A stretch of DNA of 64,000 nucleotides from Tibeticola sediminis (lineage in GTDB: Bacteria > Pseudomonadota > Gammaproteobacteria > Burkholderiales > Burkholderiaceae_C): positions 372,001 through 436,000 of the forward strand of contig NZ_RKQL01000001.1 in NCBI RefSeq assembly GCF_003843835.1. Direction: 5' to 3'. Position 1 is the first letter of the stretch; every line of letters begins with the position of its first letter. Under the pieces are notes generated by a model. It saw only the letters and a list, made by a program, of their open reading frames with translations, was not told where the DNA came from and searched no databases. Of the stretch, positions 9,222 to 16,071 are shown piece after piece. The position numbers and the translations under genes were made by a program.

Positions 9222-10094
9222 ATGATCGCCTGGCTTGAGCCGCTCAAGCGCCTGGTCGCCACGGCGCGCGGTGCGCGGCGCCGGGCCTCGGCCGCCGAGA
9301 TTCCCGATGCGCTCTGGCAGCCTGTGCTCACCGGCCACCGCTTCCTCGCGCGCCTGCAGCCGCCGCAGCAAGAGCGGCTGCGCGCGCTGGCCGCCGCTTT
9401 TTTGGCGCGCAAGGAATTTTCTGGCGCGGGCGGGCTCGTCGTGACCGACCCCATGGCGGTGGCCGTGGCGGCGCAAGCGTGTCTGCCCCTGCTGCACATC
9501 ACCGCCGGCCAGTCGAGCGCGCAGGCGCTGCGCTGGTACGAGGACTTCGTCGGTATCGTGCTCTACCCCGGCGAGGTGCTGGCGCGCCGGCAGCATCTCG
9601 ACGAGGCGGGTGTGCTGCACGAATGGCAAGAAGAACTGGCCGGCGAATCCATGGACGGCGGGCCGGTCATGCTCGCATGGGCGGATGTCGCGCGCGCCGA
9701 CGAAACCGCCGCCGAGGGCTACAACCTCGTCATCCACGAGTTTGCACACAAGATCGACGCGCGCGACGGCGCGATCGACGGCTGCCCGCCCCTGCCGCCG
9801 GGCTGGCTCGGCACGAGAAGCCCGCAGGCCGCGCGGGCGCAGTGGCAGGCACGCTTCGAACCGCTGTATGCCGAATTCTGCGAGGCGGTCACGGCAGCCG
9901 AGCGCTTTGGCGGCCTGGTCGATCCGCCCTGGCTCGATGCCTATGCCGCAGCGTCACCGGCCGAGTTCTTCGCAGTCGCGTCCGAAGCTTATTTCGTGTC
10001 GCCCGGCGTATTCCGGCGCGAACATGCTCCTCTTTTTGAACTGCTCGCAACCTTTTACGGCTTCGGTCCCGACTGGGCCGAAGCGGCCGAATAG
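9222..10094 (+). CDS. mtfA: MtfA-like zinc peptidase (M90 family)
   Basis: The 290-aa protein belongs to the M90 family, named for E. coli MtfA, which binds the Mlc repressor and so affects glucose PTS gene expression. The gluzincin motif HEFAHKID starts at residue 172, and SEAYF with nearby acidic residues supplies the third zinc ligand. Conserved ARRQHLDEAGVLHEWQEELAGESMDGGPVMLAW precedes the motif, in pieces typical of the family. The start is three bases after lpxH. Its 3' end overlaps the convergent gene at 10055-10693 by 40 bp. Whether this organism has an Mlc/PTS target is not known. Confidence 0.92.
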   Translation: MIAWLEPLKRLVATARGARRRASAAEIPDALWQPVLTGHRFLARLQPPQQERLRALAAAFLARKEFSGAGGLVVTDPMAVAVAAQACLPLLHITAGQSSAQALRWYEDFVGIVLYPGEVLARRQHLDEAGVLHEWQEELAGESMDGGPVMLAWADVARADETAAEGYNLVIHEFAHKIDARDGAIDGCPPLPPGWLGTRSPQAARAQWQARFEPLYAEFCEAVTAAERFGGLVDPPWLDAYAAASPAEFFAVASEAYFVSPGVFRREHAPLFELLATFYGFGPDWAEAAE

Positions 10095-10693
10095 CGCTCA
10101 CCCGCGAGTTTGAGGCCCCAGAGCAGTTCGACCAACGCGGCGTTGTTGAGCAGCGGCTCACCACCGACGATCAGCCAATAGCCATTGCCATCGACCCACA
10201 GCGGCACGAAGGACCAATTGGGCAGCAAAAATTCCGGGTCGCTGTGAAACGACACGAAACCCCGGGCGCCGCCCCAGCCGCGCCGCTGCTGACGCTCGGC
10301 ATACGCGCCGAAATCGGCGGCCGCAACACTCAGGGCTTCGGCCTCGTCCGGCGCGAGACCGCAAGCACCGAGGCAAAAGCCCCCATCCGAAGCCAGCACG
10401 GCGCGCCGCACGCCCGAGAGCGAGGGAATCACATGCTGCAAGAAGTCGTCGAGCCGCGCATCGGGCCCGAGCAAAGGGCGCGGCAAGGACTCGACCCAGC
10501 CGGCCTCGGCCGCAGCATCGAGCCACGCCACCGTCACCCCACTGCGCGCCAGAAACGCAGCCTCGTCGAGCGCGCGATCCGACGTCAACAGACCTTGCAA
10601 GGCGCGCGCCTCCGCGTCCGGCTCAGGGCTCGAAAAAGCCCGCAAAGCGCCCTGCGGCGTCAGGATCCACCAACGATTCGAGCGTGCATTCAT
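10055..10693 (-). CDS. uncharacterised protein, possibly Roadblock-like
   Basis: This 212-aa cytoplasmic protein has no confident family assignment. The middle part (VRRAVLASDGGFCLGACGL followed by an Ala-rich helix) has the pattern of a Roadblock/LC7 strand-helix unit, as in the first gene of this cluster. The C-terminal part (FVSFHSDPEFLLPNWSFVPLWVDGNGYWLIVGG) is distinctive and aromatic-rich. It is the last of six minus-strand genes (13821 to 10055) and follows the previous one by 59 bp. Its end overlaps mtfA by 40 bp on the opposite strand. A role in a small-GTPase or chemosensory-type switch is only an inference from the neighbours. Confidence 0.75.
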   Translation of the reverse strand: MNARSNRWWILTPQGALRAFSSPEPDAEARALQGLLTSDRALDEAAFLARSGVTVAWLDAAAEAGWVESLPRPLLGPDARLDDFLQHVIPSLSGVRRAVLASDGGFCLGACGLAPDEAEALSVAAADFGAYAERQQRRGWGGARGFVSFHSDPEFLLPNWSFVPLWVDGNGYWLIVGGEPLLNNAALVELLWGLKLAGERYSAASAQSGPKP

Positions 10694-10752
10694 CGTTTAC
10701 GTTTCTCTCTCAGCCCCGGCGGCATCCCATCGAGCCGCCTCCCCCGGTTCAT

Positions 10753-11616
10753 TCAAGCCACCGCCCCTTGTTCGGCGCGCTGTGGGCGAGCCTCGGGCGG
10801 CGCGAGCAGGGCGCCAACGAAATCTTCGAGCGGCATCAGATCGAGCCGCAGCTGCCGCACGCGGGCCTCGGCCTGCGCGGAATCGATGGTCCGCAGCGAG
10901 ACGACCGATGCGAGGGCATCGCTGCGGCTGACCCGCTGCACCACGCTCATCGGCGTATTGCCGGCCACCCAAGCGGCGCCCGGGTCGACCACCACCCTGT
11001 GTTGCACCGTGAAATGCATCTCGAATGCGGAGCCCGACCCGATGGCACCGGCCATTCGGCGCAGCAAGGCCCGACCGGGCTCGCGCGCCGCGGCGTCGAG
11101 CATGCGCTGGGCTTCCGAAACGGACGACGCCTCGTCGGCAGGCGACAGAGCCGCAACGCTCGCCGGCGCTGCGGCGGTTGGCAGCGGCGCCGCGGGCCGA
11201 GGCGGTTCTGGCCGGGATTCGACACTCCGCGAGGGGGCTGCATCGGCTGCGGCGAGCGACATGGCCCGTGCCAGCGCCGCGCGCATGGCTTCGGCTCCGT
11301 AGGGCCTGCGCAAAGCGACGATCGGGCGCGCAGACCCGACGGGCTGTGCCCACGCGGCCGCCCAGCTCGTGTCGCTGGCCGGAACCAGGGCCACGGCAGG
11401 ACGCAGCTGCAGCCAGCGCTCGAGCTGCGCTTGCCCCTGCGGCGTATGGTGTGGCAGACCGAGCGCGAGCAGATCCATCACCCAGACGTCTGCTTCGACC
11501 CGAGCCCCCGATTCGGGCTGGGGCACTTGGATGCAGCTCCCCTTGAATTCGCGTTCGACGAGAAACGCCAAGGCCGCGGCTTCCTGCGGCCCCAGCCCGA
11601 TGTAGGCGACTTTCAT
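10753..11616 (-). CDS. uncharacterised protein with receiver-like N-terminus
   Basis: A 287-aa protein not recognised as a named family. The N-terminal ~120 residues (MKVAYIGLGPQEAAALAFL, then VEADVWVMDLLAL and later PIVALRRPYGAEAMRAAL) follow the beta-alpha rhythm of a response-regulator receiver. They include an Asp where the phosphoacceptor strand ends, but the usual acidic pair and the KP dipeptide are not clear, so a pseudo-receiver is likely. An Ala/Pro linker (about 130-175) leads to a C-terminal domain with FEMHFTVQHRVVVDPGAAWVAGNTPMSV. The start at 11616 overlaps the preceding stop (ATGA) and removes an implausible upstream extension. Part of the six-gene signalling-type cluster. Confidence 0.8.
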   Translation of the reverse strand: MKVAYIGLGPQEAAALAFLVEREFKGSCIQVPQPESGARVEADVWVMDLLALGLPHHTPQGQAQLERWLQLRPAVALVPASDTSWAAAWAQPVGSARPIVALRRPYGAEAMRAALARAMSLAAADAAPSRSVESRPEPPRPAAPLPTAAAPASVAALSPADEASSVSEAQRMLDAAAREPGRALLRRMAGAIGSGSAFEMHFTVQHRVVVDPGAAWVAGNTPMSVVQRVSRSDALASVVSLRTIDSAQAEARVRQLRLDLMPLEDFVGALLAPPEARPQRAEQGAVA

Positions 11617-12197
11617 CTGAGATCTTCCCCTTGTTCGAGTTGCTGGCTGACGGCTTCCCATTCGGGCGGCAGCACGGCGCCCGCGCGCAGCAACGCGCGC
11701 CGTGCGAGCATGAAGGCCAGGTTGTCGTGGCAAGTCACGCAGTGCTCGAGAAACGCCTGCTGCGCGGCCCGGTCCTGGGCTTCGAACGCCGCAACCGCTG
11801 CAGCCGCCAGGGACCGCGAGTCGTCGACGCTGCAGCGCCGTGCCCGCGTTGTCATGTTGGCCGAAGGCCGGGCCAGCACGCTCCAGCGCGTGGCCAGCGG
11901 CGTGATGCGTGCCAGCGCCGCGCCCTCAACCTGCGCCTCGAACGACCGCGCCACGTGCGCGGCCAGACGCTCGCGCGCCAGCCGCAGCGCCTGCCGCTTG
12001 AGCGGGCCAAAGGTTTCGTCGAGCGCGACGTACACATCGGCCAAGGCACCCTGAACCGGCTCCGAACCCGGCAACGCCAGCGCCCAGCGCAGCCGCTCCA
12101 GGTGGGCCTGGGCATCGCGCGGGTCCCGAAGCAAGCGCCTTGCCTGCCGCCGCAAGGACAGGCGCGCCGCAGGCTCAGGGCGGGCATTGCTCACCAT
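11613..12197 (-). CDS. uncharacterised protein with a CxxCH motif
   Basis: A 194-aa, Arg/Ala-rich, mostly helical cytoplasmic protein with no recognised domain. Residues 153-157 read CVTCH, formally a haem c attachment motif, but there is no signal peptide for export to the c-type cytochrome machinery, so it may bind metal or be chance. It begins seven bases after the PhnD-like gene and overlaps the next gene by four bases, so it is firmly inside the operon. The function probably depends on its partners and is not predictable here. Confidence 0.78.
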   Translation of the reverse strand: MVSNARPEPAARLSLRRQARRLLRDPRDAQAHLERLRWALALPGSEPVQGALADVYVALDETFGPLKRQALRLARERLAAHVARSFEAQVEGAALARITPLATRWSVLARPSANMTTRARRCSVDDSRSLAAAAVAAFEAQDRAAQQAFLEHCVTCHDNLAFMLARRALLRAGAVLPPEWEAVSQQLEQGEDLR

Positions 12198-12204
12198 GCC
12201 AGCC

Positions 12205-12954
12205 TCAGTCCAGCAAGGTGTCCATGAGGTCGATCATGAACTCGGCCTGCTCCTGACTCATGCGCTCAAAACCGGCAGGCAGGCCGAGCGCATCGAGCAC
12301 ATCCGCATCGCCCGGTTGCGAGCCGATGCTCAGCAGCGCCTCGGCGATGCGCGGTACTTCGGCCGCCAGGCGCGGATGCGCGAGCAGCACGTGGGAAATG
12401 TCGTGGATGGCGCTCTCCACCAGCACCTGCAACTGGCTGCGGGAAATCCGCGTGAGCGAGGCATATGCATCGGCCAGGAAGAACGCGGCCTCCACCTCGC
12501 CCTTGATGGCGAGACGGGCCGCCGCCTGGTAGCTGTCCACGTCGATCCACTGGATCTGCGCATCGGTCAGGTCCGCCGGTTCAAGCAGGCGCAGGCCGAT
12601 GAGCTTGACATCGCGGTTGTCGGTGAGCGCGATGCGGCACCCTGGCTTGAGGTCCTCCACCCGGTTGATGCCGGAGGACGCGCCACTGGCGATCACCATT
12701 TCGTCATAGCGTTGAGCGGGCCGTGCGAACGGAATGAAGCCCTGCGAGCGGATCATGTCCGCGGCGTCAAAGGGATTGGCGTAAACGATGTCGGCCTTGC
12801 CTTCGGCGAGCAGCTCGGCCTGCTCGCGCGCACCGGCGGGCGTGAGCAGATGCAGGCCCAGGCCGGAGCGGCGCTGCAGCACCGTGTTGAGCATGTGCCA
12901 ACCCGCGAAACGATCCGGGGCAAAGTCCGGGGCGATCATGAAGTTGAGGGTCAT
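12205..12954 (-). CDS. PhnD-like phosphonate/phosphite-type binding domain protein, no signal peptide
   Basis: A 249-aa protein with the periplasmic-binding fold of the PhnD/phosphate-phosphonate ABC family: the pattern LLAEGKADIVYANPFDAADM, then AQRYDEMVIASGASSGINRVEDLKPGCRIALTDNR (in two parts) and SYQAAARLAIKGEVEAAFFL. Transported members start with a signal peptide, but this one starts directly at the domain (MTLNFMIAPDFAP), so it should stay in the cytoplasm. No ABC permease or ATPase gene is next to it. It overlaps the PAS gene by four bases and has GAGGAGAA upstream of ATG 12954. It most likely acts as a ligand sensor in a signalling complex (inference). Confidence 0.85.
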   Translation of the reverse strand: MTLNFMIAPDFAPDRFAGWHMLNTVLQRRSGLGLHLLTPAGAREQAELLAEGKADIVYANPFDAADMIRSQGFIPFARPAQRYDEMVIASGASSGINRVEDLKPGCRIALTDNRDVKLIGLRLLEPADLTDAQIQWIDVDSYQAAARLAIKGEVEAAFFLADAYASLTRISRSQLQVLVESAIHDISHVLLAHPRLAAEVPRIAEALLSIGSQPGDADVLDALGLPAGFERMSQEQAEFMIDLMDTLLD

Positions 12955-13445
12955 GATGCTGCTTTCTCCTCGGCCAGCCATTGACGGTAGAGCGGTTCGA
13001 GTTCGGCGATGCGCGTGCGCGAAGGCTTGCGCCGCACCGAGGTGTAGCCCACGACCACGCCATTGCGGATGTTGGGTACGGCGGTGGCATAGACCCAGTA
13101 GAAGCTGCCGTCCTTGCGCAGGTTCTTCACATAGCCGTGCCACTTCTTGCCCGCCTTGAGGTCGTCCCACAGCCCCTTGAAGGCGACTTTGGGCATGTCC
13201 GGGTGGCGCAGGATGTGGTGCGGCGCACCGATGAGTTCCTCGCGCGACCAGCCGCTCATCTCGACGAAGGCGTCGTTGGCGTGGGTGATGATGCCGTTGA
13301 GGTCGGTGCGGGAAACGATCAGCCGCCCCTCGGGGAACGGCACTTCGATCTCGGTCACATAGACGGTACGCGAGCTGCCATCGGTGTAGGTCAGCCGGCA
13401 TTCACGGTACGGCGCGGCCGGCGGCGCCATGTCGGGCAAAGCCAT
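12951..13445 (-). CDS. PAS domain protein (aerotaxis-type)
   Basis: A 164-aa single-domain protein. After a short N-terminal strand region, residues from about 40 form a PAS domain of the Aer type: SRTDLNGIITHANDAFVEMSG, EELIGAPHHILRHPDMP, FKGLWDDLKAGKKWHGYVKN and a DGSFYWVYATAVP strand followed by GYTSVRRKP. Such domains often bind FAD or haem and sense redox state or oxygen. No transmembrane, HAMP or methyl-accepting segment follows, so the output must go through a partner. The gene lies 13 bp after the Roadblock gene and overlaps the PhnD-like gene. Confidence 0.9.
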   Translation of the reverse strand: MALPDMAPPAAPYRECRLTYTDGSSRTVYVTEIEVPFPEGRLIVSRTDLNGIITHANDAFVEMSGWSREELIGAPHHILRHPDMPKVAFKGLWDDLKAGKKWHGYVKNLRKDGSFYWVYATAVPNIRNGVVVGYTSVRRKPSRTRIAELEPLYRQWLAEEKAAS

Positions 13446-13458
13446 GACACGCTCCTAC

Positions 13459-13821
13459 TCAGAGCAGCTTGGACAGCGTCTCCGCCGCCCGCTTGATGTC
13501 GAGGAAGATCAGACCGAGCTTGGCATTGGACTTGGCCAGCACGGTCAGCACCGCCTCAGGCCCGGCCGCGCTCATGATCACATAGCCGCGCTCGCCCTGC
13601 ACCAGCACGCGTTCGAGCCCGCCGCGGGCCAGTTCCTTGGCGGTGCGCTCACCCAACGACAGCAAGGCCGCCGACATCGCGCCAATGCGGTCCTCGTCCA
13701 TGCCGTTGGGCAGGGCCGAGGCGATCATCAAGCCGTCGGTTGAAATCAGGGCCGAGGCCTCGATGTCGGCCGTCGACCCGTTGAGGTCCTCCAGCGCCTG
13801 CTGGAGCATGTCTGTGCGCAT
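13459..13821 (-). CDS. Roadblock/LC7 domain protein
   Basis: A 120-aa protein consisting of one Roadblock/LC7 domain (DIEASALISTDGLMIASALPNGMDEDRIGAMSAALLSL in parts, then GYVIMSAAG and KLGLIFLDIKRAAE). Bacterial members such as MglB act with small Ras-like GTPases in polarity and motility switches. No MglA-type GTPase gene is in the window. ATG 13821 is preferred over an in-frame TTG at 13827 because GGAG lies eight bases upstream of it. This is the first gene of the six-gene minus-strand cluster, and a 14-bp palindrome lies in its promoter region. Confidence 0.92.
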   Translation of the reverse strand: MRTDMLQQALEDLNGSTADIEASALISTDGLMIASALPNGMDEDRIGAMSAALLSLGERTAKELARGGLERVLVQGERGYVIMSAAGPEAVLTVLAKSNAKLGLIFLDIKRAAETLSKLL

Positions 13822-13855
13822 CGTCAAATCTCCACATCGGTTGTGGGACGCGATT

Positions 13856-13869
13856 TGACAACTTTGTCA
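13856..13869. promoter_or_regulatory. operator-like palindrome upstream of the Roadblock cluster
   Basis: TGACAACTTTGTCA is a perfect inverted repeat with 6-bp arms and a 2-base centre. It lies 35-48 bases upstream of the Roadblock start codon, where a repressor or activator of the six-gene cluster could bind. The regulator is unknown. Confidence 0.4.
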
Positions 13870-13898
13870 CGAAATCACACTTGACCCAACTCAAGCAT

Positions 13899-15305
13899 TC
13901 ATCGAGTCGCCGCGCGGACGGCAAGCGCCTCGGGCACGGTCAGCGTGACCCGTAGACCGCCGAGTTCGGTGCTGCGCCCGACCTCGACGTCCATCCCATA
14001 CATGCGCGCCAGCCGCCGCACGATGGACCAGCCCAGACCACTGCCCGGCTGCCCGGTGCCCAGCACGCGAAAGAATCGCTCGCCCAAGCGGGCCATCGCC
14101 TCGGGCGACAAGCCGGGGCCACTGTCCTCCACCGTGATCCGCGTCGCCTGGCCTGCGGCGACCACGGACAAGCGCACCCGCGCCCCCTCGGGGCTGTAAC
14201 GGACGGCGTTGTCGAGCAGGTTGCGCAGCAGCACGCGCGCCAGTGCCGCCGGCAGGGCAGCCGGTGCGACCTCGCTTGCCACCGAGCGCTCGAGCCGCTG
14301 GTTCTTGGCCTGCGCCTGCGGCTCGAGCAGCTCGCAGAGCTCATGCACCACGCGGGGCCATACGGTCACGGACTCCACAGCATGCGCCGAGGCGACGCCT
14401 GCGCCAGCCTCGGCTTCGAGCCGCGCGAGCTGCAGCAACTGATCGACCAGATGGCTCGCGCGGTCACAGGCGGCCACGGTGGCGGCGAGCGCCTGCGCGC
14501 GCTCGCCGGCATCGAGCGCGCCTTGCGCGACCTGTGCCTGCATGCGGATTGCCGCCAGTGGCGTGCGCAGTTCATGCGCAGCGTCGGCGGTGAAGCGCCG
14601 CTCGGCTTCGAGGCGCTCGGCCATGCGTTCGAACAGCCGATTGAGTGCCTGCACCAGCGGCAACACTTCCCGCGGCGCGTCCTGCGCTTCGAGCGGCTCC
14701 AGCGCCTGCGGTCGACGCTGGGCCACTTGCTCGCCCAGGCGCCGCAGCGGCTGCACCGCCCCGCGCACGGCCCAGACGATACCCAGCACGATCAAAGGGA
14801 AACCCAACAGGATCGGCCAGACGGCGCGCTCCATGCTCGAGAGCAACACATGCGCGCGCGCCGCCTCGCGCTCGCCCACCAGGATGTGCACATCGCTCTC
14901 GAGCCCCGGTGCACTCAGCACCCGCCAGGGCTCGCCCGAGAGCGTCTCCACGCTGAAGCCCGTTTCCCCCAGCGGGGCCAGCGGCGCGGCCGGCGCATTG
15001 ACCGAGCGCGCGACGAGCCGACCCTCGTGCCAGACCTGGATCGCCACTTCCTGTTGGTATTCATGCAGCACCGGCGCGTCTACGGCGTCGAGGTTGCGTA
15101 AGTCCTCGAGGTGTAGGCCTGAGAGCAGCGCGGCAGTCTGCGCGAGATGCGCATCGAGCAGTTCGTCAAGCTCATGACGCAAATCCAGCCAGGTCAGGCC
15201 CAGCACCAGCACCCAGCCCGCAGCCAGCAGGCTCAGCACCGTGAGGAGCAGCCGGCTGCGCAAGGACGGCTGGGCCCGCGCCGGACGGCGCTCGGCTGCA
15301 CTCAT
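13899..15305 (-). CDS. two-component sensor histidine kinase, QseC/PmrB-like
   Basis: A 468-aa inner-membrane kinase. Two membrane segments (about 18-40 and 163-182) flank a periplasmic sensor domain, followed by a HAMP linker, a HisKA domain with phosphoacceptor His244 in DAAHELRTPL, and an HATPase domain with N box LLRNLLDNAVRYSP, DSGPGLSP and GSGLGWSIVRRL. The start overlaps the response regulator stop by four bases. The layout resembles QseC and PmrB, which respond to catecholamines, iron or cationic peptides. The signal here is unknown. An EptA lipid A modifier, a typical PmrAB target, is encoded at 25137, but no link is shown. Confidence 0.93.
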   Translation of the reverse strand: MSAAERRPARAQPSLRSRLLLTVLSLLAAGWVLVLGLTWLDLRHELDELLDAHLAQTAALLSGLHLEDLRNLDAVDAPVLHEYQQEVAIQVWHEGRLVARSVNAPAAPLAPLGETGFSVETLSGEPWRVLSAPGLESDVHILVGEREAARAHVLLSSMERAVWPILLGFPLIVLGIVWAVRGAVQPLRRLGEQVAQRRPQALEPLEAQDAPREVLPLVQALNRLFERMAERLEAERRFTADAAHELRTPLAAIRMQAQVAQGALDAGERAQALAATVAACDRASHLVDQLLQLARLEAEAGAGVASAHAVESVTVWPRVVHELCELLEPQAQAKNQRLERSVASEVAPAALPAALARVLLRNLLDNAVRYSPEGARVRLSVVAAGQATRITVEDSGPGLSPEAMARLGERFFRVLGTGQPGSGLGWSIVRRLARMYGMDVEVGRSTELGGLRVTLTVPEALAVRAATR

Positions 15306-15979
15306 GCGTGTCCCTGCAGCGCCGACGTGCGCAGCACATAGCCGACGCCGCGCACAGTTTCGATGAGGTCGGGCCGGAGCTTACGGCGCAGGTTGTGGAC
15401 ATGTACCTCGACCGCATTGCTCGCGACCTCGGTGCCCCAGCGATAGAGCTGCTGCTCGATGCGCTCGCGGCTCAGCACGCGGTTCGCATTGAGCACCAGC
15501 AGGTGCAGCAGGTCGTACTCGCGCCCGGCAATCGCCACCGGCTGCCCCTCGAGCCACACCTGGCGCGCGGCTTCGTCGAGTTCGATCGGCCCTGCCCCCA
15601 GCCGTGCCGAGGTATGTCCATGAGCGCGCCGCACCAAGGCACGCAGCCGCGCGGCGAGTTCGAGCAAATCCACCGGCTTGACGAGATAGTCGTCTGCCCC
15701 GGCATCGAGCCCCTCGACCCGCTGCGGCAGTCCATCGCGGGCGGTCAGCACCAGCACCGGAACGGCCAGCTTTTGCGCCCGCGCCTCGCGCAACACGTCC
15801 ATGCCGTCCATTCGGGGCAAACCCAGGTCGAGCACCACCGCCTGGTATTCACCGCTGCGCAGTTCCCGCAGAGCGGCCACGCCGTCGCGCACCCAGTCGA
15901 CCTGAAAGCCTTGCTGCGTCAAGCCCGCGCGCAGCCCGGCGCCGAGCAAATCATCGTCCTCCGCCAGCAAAATGCGCAT
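15302..15979 (-). CDS. OmpR/PhoB-family response regulator, QseB-like
   Basis: A 225-aa DNA-binding response regulator. The receiver domain has the acidic pair EDDD at 7-10, phosphoacceptor Asp51 in VVLDLGLPRMDG and LVKPVDL with the conserved Lys. The C-terminal winged helix carries the typical REYDLLHLLVLN and VEVHVHNLRRKL with a GVGYVLR wing. It is translated just before, and overlaps, its cognate kinase gene. A CTTAAG-like half site at 16031-16037 lies upstream but is not a full PmrA/QseB box. Confidence 0.94.
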   Translation of the reverse strand: MRILLAEDDDLLGAGLRAGLTQQGFQVDWVRDGVAALRELRSGEYQAVVLDLGLPRMDGMDVLREARAQKLAVPVLVLTARDGLPQRVEGLDAGADDYLVKPVDLLELAARLRALVRRAHGHTSARLGAGPIELDEAARQVWLEGQPVAIAGREYDLLHLLVLNANRVLSRERIEQQLYRWGTEVASNAVEVHVHNLRRKLRPDLIETVRGVGYVLRTSALQGHA

Positions 15980-16071
15980 CGCTCCCCCTCAGAATCCGAA
16001 AACATCATGCTGACGCGGCCGGCTGAAGAGGGCCTTAAGGCAATGTTGGCCTCACGGTCGAGCCGCTGCGT

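Noticed and set aside
16031-16037. CTTAAGG upstream of the QseB-like regulator as a PmrA/QseB box
   Set aside because: Only one half site is present; the consensus needs two direct half sites.
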